From positions 1-16,676 of the forward strand of contig CABTWE010000011.1 of NCBI GenBank assembly GCA_902488465.1: 16,676 nt of DNA, written 5' to 3'. This DNA comes from an uncultured Tissierellia bacterium. GTDB lineage: Bacteria; Bacillota; Clostridia; Tissierellales; Peptoniphilaceae. Below the pieces are notes generated by a model. That model searched no databases and was not told where the DNA came from. It was given only the letters and a program-made list of their open reading frames with translations. The first letter of the stretch is position 1. The number at the start of each line of letters is the position of its first letter. This document shows, piece after piece, positions 13,428 through 16,676 of this stretch. Made by a program: the position numbers and the translations under genes.

Positions 13428-13898
13428 GTGTCACGTAAAGGTCACATTCCAAAGAGAATTGTACTACCGGATCCAGTATTTGAAGACGTGGTAGTAGCAA
13501 AACTTATAAATAACATTATGCTTGACGGTAAAAAGGGAACAGCCCAAAAAATCGTTTACGAAGCATTTGATTACGTAAAAGAAAAGACAGGTGAAGACCC
13601 ATTAGAGGTATTTCACAAGGCACTAAACAACATCATGCCTGTACTTGAAGTTAAAGCTAGAAGAATTGGTGGGGCAACATACCAAGTTCCTATGGAAGTT
13701 CGTCCGGAAAGAAGACAAACACTAGGACTCAGATGGCTTACTCTTTATTCAAGAAAGAGAAGCGAAAGAACTATGGTCGAAAGACTTGCCAAAGAAATTC
13801 TTGATGCTGCAAACGAACAAGGCGGCTCAGTTAAAAAACGTGAAGATGTTCACAAAATGGCTGAAGCTAACAAGGCATTTGCTCATTTTAGATACTAG
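13428..13898 (+). CDS. rpsG: 30S ribosomal protein S7
   Basis: S7 is the primary 16S rRNA 3'-domain binding protein and nucleates assembly of the 30S head. The 156-residue protein starts MSRKGHIPKR and contains VARLINNIM-like and KARRIGGATYQVPMEVRPERR segments that are near universal. The start codon is GTG at 13428, with AAGGAGGG (13413-13420) seven bases upstream. In E. coli S7 represses its own operon by binding the rpsL-rpsG spacer; the structured 114-base spacer here would suit the same role. The stop codon is part of the fusA ribosome binding site, so the two genes are translationally linked. Confidence 0.98.
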   Translation: MSRKGHIPKRIVLPDPVFEDVVVAKLINNIMLDGKKGTAQKIVYEAFDYVKEKTGEDPLEVFHKALNNIMPVLEVKARRIGGATYQVPMEVRPERRQTLGLRWLTLYSRKRSERTMVERLAKEILDAANEQGGSVKKREDVHKMAEANKAFAHFRY

Positions 13899-13906
13899 GA
13901 GGTATT

Positions 13907-15964
13907 ATGGCGAGATCGCTTGAAAAACTTAGAAATATAGGCATCATGGCGCATATTGACGCTGGTAAGACCACCACTACTGAAAGAATCTTGTACTATA
14001 CAGGTAAAATTCATAAAATTGGTGAAACCCATGAAGGCGCTGCTCAAATGGACTGGATGGCTCAAGAACAAGAAAGAGGTATCACAATCACATCTGCTGC
14101 AACTACTGCTTTCTGGCACGACTATCAATTAAATATAATTGACACCCCGGGCCACGTTGACTTTACAGTAGAAGTTGAAAGATCACTTCGTGTATTGGAC
14201 GGTGCTGTTGCACTTTATGACTCAAAGGGTGGTGTTGAGCCACAATCAGAAACAGTTTGGAGACAAGCTGATAAATATCATGTACCAAGGATTGCATTTA
14301 TGAACAAAATGGACGTTACAGGAGCTGACTTCTTCAGATCAGTAAGAATGATGCACGAAAGACTAAATGCAAACGCAGTACCACTTCAAATTCCTATCGG
14401 AGCTGAAGATACATTTAAGGGCGTAGTTGACCTTATCGACATGCGTGCTGAAGTATACTACGACGATATGGGAAATGATATCAGAGATGAAGATATTCCT
14501 GAAGATTTAAGAGATGTAGCTGATGAGTATAGAGAAAAAATGCTCGAAGCTGTGTCAGAATTCGATGATACAATCATGGAAGACTATCTTGAAGGAAACG
14601 AAATCGACAAGAAAAGAATAAAAGCTGCTATAAGAAAGGCTACAATTACTAATAAAATGACTCCTGTTCTTTGCGGCTCATCATATAAAAATAAAGGTGT
14701 TCAATTGTTATTGGACGCAATCGTAGATTATCTACCAAGTCCTTTGGATGTTCCACCTATTGAAGGTGTTGACCTGGAAGGAAACCCTGTTGAAAGACAC
14801 GCATCAGACGACGAACCGCTAAGTGCTTTGGCATTTAAGATCGTTTCTGACCCATTTGTTGGAAAACTTGCATATATTAGAATTTATTCAGGAGACTTAA
14901 AATCCGGTTCTTATATTTTCAACTCAACAAAGGGCAAGAGAGAAAGAGTTGGACGTCTCGTTCTTATGCACGCTAACAAAAGGGAAGAAGTTGATGAACT
15001 ACAAGCAGGAGCAATCGCTGCAGTTGTTGGTTTAAAATACACAACAACAGGTGATACACTTTGTTTGGAAGAAGCTCCGGTAATCCTTGAAAACATGGAA
15101 TTCCCGGAACCGGTTATTGCAGTTGCAATTGAACCGAAAACAAAGGCATCACAAGAAAAAATGAGTATTGCTCTTATGAAACTTGCAGAAGAAGACCCGA
15201 CATTCAAAACTTACACAGACCAAGAAACAGGCGACACAATTATCGCCGGAATGGGCGAACTCCACTTGGACATCATTGTTGACAGACTTCTTCGTGAATT
15301 TAAGGTTGAAGCAAACGTAGGTAATCCACAAGTTGCATACAAAGAATCCATTCAAGGAACAGCTGAAGCTGAAGGAAAATTTGTACGTCAAACAGGTGGT
15401 CACGGTCAATACGGACACGTTAAACTTAGAGTTGAACCTCAAGAACCTGGTAAAGGTTATGAATTTGTCAACGCAATCGTTGGCGGGGTAGTTCCAAAGG
15501 AATTTGTCGGACCTACAGACCAAGGTGTTAGAGAAGCACTCGAAAGCGGTGTTATCGCAGGATATCCTGTACTCGACGTAAAAGTAACACTATTTGACGG
15601 TAGTTACCACGAAGTCGACTCCTCAGAAATGGCATTTAAGATCGCAGGTTCAATGGCTGTTAAAGAAGCACTTCAAAAAGCAAAACCTGTACTTCTTGAA
15701 CCAATGATGAAAGTTGAAGTCGTTACTCCTGATGAATACCTAGGAGATGTTATGGGCGACTTGAACGGTAGAAGAGGTAGAATTGAAGGAATGGAACTTG
15801 AAAAAGGCGTACAAACTGTTCACGCATACGTTCCACTTTCAGAAATGTTCGGATATGCAACAGCATTAAGATCAAGCACACAAGGACGTGCAAACTACTC
15901 AATGGAATTCGATCACTATGAACCGGTTCCAAAGAATATAGCAGATGAATTAACGAAAAAATAA
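13907..15964 (+). CDS. fusA: Elongation factor G
   Basis: EF-G is the GTPase that drives tRNA and mRNA translocation and, with the recycling factor, splits ribosomes. The 685-residue chain is near the usual 690-700. GTPase motifs are complete: G1 AHIDAGKT (15-22), switch I RGITITSAAT, G3 DTPGH (79-83) and G4 NKMD (133-136). Domains II to V follow, with GMGELHLDIIVDRLLREF in domain III and GGVVPKEF and GRRGRIEGM in domains IV-V. The binding site AGGAGGT (13897-13903) overlaps the rpsG stop. tuf begins 22 bases after the stop, completing the classical rpsL-rpsG-fusA-tuf order. No internal oddity was seen. Confidence 0.98.
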   Translation: MARSLEKLRNIGIMAHIDAGKTTTTERILYYTGKIHKIGETHEGAAQMDWMAQEQERGITITSAATTAFWHDYQLNIIDTPGHVDFTVEVERSLRVLDGAVALYDSKGGVEPQSETVWRQADKYHVPRIAFMNKMDVTGADFFRSVRMMHERLNANAVPLQIPIGAEDTFKGVVDLIDMRAEVYYDDMGNDIRDEDIPEDLRDVADEYREKMLEAVSEFDDTIMEDYLEGNEIDKKRIKAAIRKATITNKMTPVLCGSSYKNKGVQLLLDAIVDYLPSPLDVPPIEGVDLEGNPVERHASDDEPLSALAFKIVSDPFVGKLAYIRIYSGDLKSGSYIFNSTKGKRERVGRLVLMHANKREEVDELQAGAIAAVVGLKYTTTGDTLCLEEAPVILENMEFPEPVIAVAIEPKTKASQEKMSIALMKLAEEDPTFKTYTDQETGDTIIAGMGELHLDIIVDRLLREFKVEANVGNPQVAYKESIQGTAEAEGKFVRQTGGHGQYGHVKLRVEPQEPGKGYEFVNAIVGGVVPKEFVGPTDQGVREALESGVIAGYPVLDVKVTLFDGSYHEVDSSEMAFKIAGSMAVKEALQKAKPVLLEPMMKVEVVTPDEYLGDVMGDLNGRRGRIEGMELEKGVQTVHAYVPLSEMFGYATALRSSTQGRANYSMEFDHYEPVPKNIADELTKK

Positions 15965-15986
15965 TATCCTTTAGGAGGGAAAAATA

Positions 15987-16676
15987 ATGGCAAAAGAAAA
16001 ATTTGAAAGAACCAAACCGCATGTTAACATCGGAACAATAGGCCACGTTGACCACGGTAAAACAACATTAACAGCAGCAATCACATTCGTACTCTCAAAA
16101 AGAAGCGGAAAAGGTGAATTTGTAGACTACGCTCACATCGATAAAGCACCGGAAGAAAGAGAAAGAGGAATCACAATCTCAACCTCACACGTTGAATACG
16201 AAACAGAAAAACGTCACTATGCACACGTTGACTGTCCGGGCCACGCTGACTACGTTAAAAACATGATCACCGGTGCAGCACAAATGGACGGAGCAATCCT
16301 AGTAGTAAGTGCAGCAGACGGACCGATGCCACAAACAAGAGAACACATCCTATTAAGCCGTCAAGTTGGAGTTCCAAAAATCGTAGTATTCTTGAACAAA
16401 GAAGACCAAGTAGACGACCCTGAACTCATTGAACTCGTTGAAATGGAAGTAAGAGAAATGCTCTCAGAATACGACTTTGACGGAGATAACACACCAATCA
16501 TCGTTGGATCAGCACTAAAAGCACTTGAAGATCCTGACGGAGAATGGGGCGACAAAATCATGAAACTCATGGATGCAGTTGACGAATACATCCCAACACC
16601 GGAAAGACCAATCGACCAACCATTCCTAATGCCGGTAGAAGACGTCTTCACAATCACAGGACGTGGAACAGTAGCA
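15987..16676 (+). CDS. tuf: Elongation factor Tu (partial, 3' end beyond the window)
   Basis: EF-Tu delivers aminoacyl-tRNA to the ribosomal A site as a GTP complex. The first 230 codons are present, covering the GTPase domain and the start of domain II, and the frame is open to the window edge. The start MAKEKFERTKPHVNIGTIGHVDHGKT gives G1 at 19-26. Switch I follows in the KAPEERERGITI block, then G3 DCPGH (82-86) and G4 NKED (137-140), in FLNKEDQVDD rather than the E. coli NKCDMVDD. The binding site AGGAGGG (15973-15979) lies seven bases before the ATG. Together with rpsL, rpsG and fusA it forms the str operon. Strong preference for A- or C-ending codons such as ACA and ATC fits a very highly expressed gene. 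Confidence 0.98.
   Translation, partial: MAKEKFERTKPHVNIGTIGHVDHGKTTLTAAITFVLSKRSGKGEFVDYAHIDKAPEERERGITISTSHVEYETEKRHYAHVDCPGHADYVKNMITGAAQMDGAILVVSAADGPMPQTREHILLSRQVGVPKIVVFLNKEDQVDDPELIELVEMEVREMLSEYDFDGDNTPIIVGSALKALEDPDGEWGDKIMKLMDAVDEYIPTPERPIDQPFLMPVEDVFTITGRGTVA

Noticed and set aside
16361..16657. 98-codon minus-strand frame near the window end
   Set aside because: It is the antisense shadow of tuf, whose own frame is open, conserved and preceded by a strong ribosome binding site.

Overview
The window looks like ordinary chromosome from a low-GC, Gram-positive (Firmicutes-type) anaerobe, most likely in the Clostridia/Tissierellia. The reasons are A+T-rich spacers, strong AGGAGG-type ribosome binding sites, CarD next to a YacL-like PIN/TRAM protein, a homodimeric-type glycyl-tRNA synthetase, and clostridial-looking S12, S7, EF-G and EF-Tu. 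The placement is inferred from gene content and protein style, not from a search. No CRISPR array, insertion sequence, prophage or integrase was seen.

Layout. Positions 1-119 are a 5S rRNA with its own terminator, so the window opens at the end of an rRNA operon. A lone gene at 281-766 encodes an exported protein with eight cysteines and no recognised function. A consensus promoter at 949-977 then drives a tightly overlapping operon: carD, yacL-like, ispD, ispF and mrp (999-4601). It links a transcription factor, a membrane PIN/TRAM protein, two MEP isoprenoid steps and an Fe-S carrier ATPase. A 557-bp spacer (4602-5158) holds three terminator-like hairpins, a well-formed promoter and a possible 28-residue hydrophobic peptide gene. 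A tRNA-Lys(CTT) follows on the minus strand.

From 5334 to 8157, a PepT peptidase overlaps an extracytoplasmic peptide-binding-type lipoprotein started with TTG. Back-to-back terminators (8157-8228) separate this pair from glyS on the minus strand. Divergent from glyS is a copper block: the CopA ATPase, the CopZ chaperone and a DsbA/FrnE-like thiol oxidoreductase (9725-12738), with no recognisable regulator gene.

The window ends in the str operon: rpsL, rpsG, fusA and the first 230 codons of tuf, behind a near-consensus promoter. Its RNA shows two structured regions that known features do not explain. One is a leader before rpsL with competing hairpins. The other is a 114-nt rpsL-rpsG spacer that folds into two abutting hairpins, a good candidate for autogenous control by S7 or S12.

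No clearly new multi-gene system was found. The best leads are the rpsL-rpsG RNA element, the possible small membrane peptide beside tRNA-Lys, the natural arginine at the S12 position equivalent to E. coli Lys88, and the exported cysteine-rich protein.
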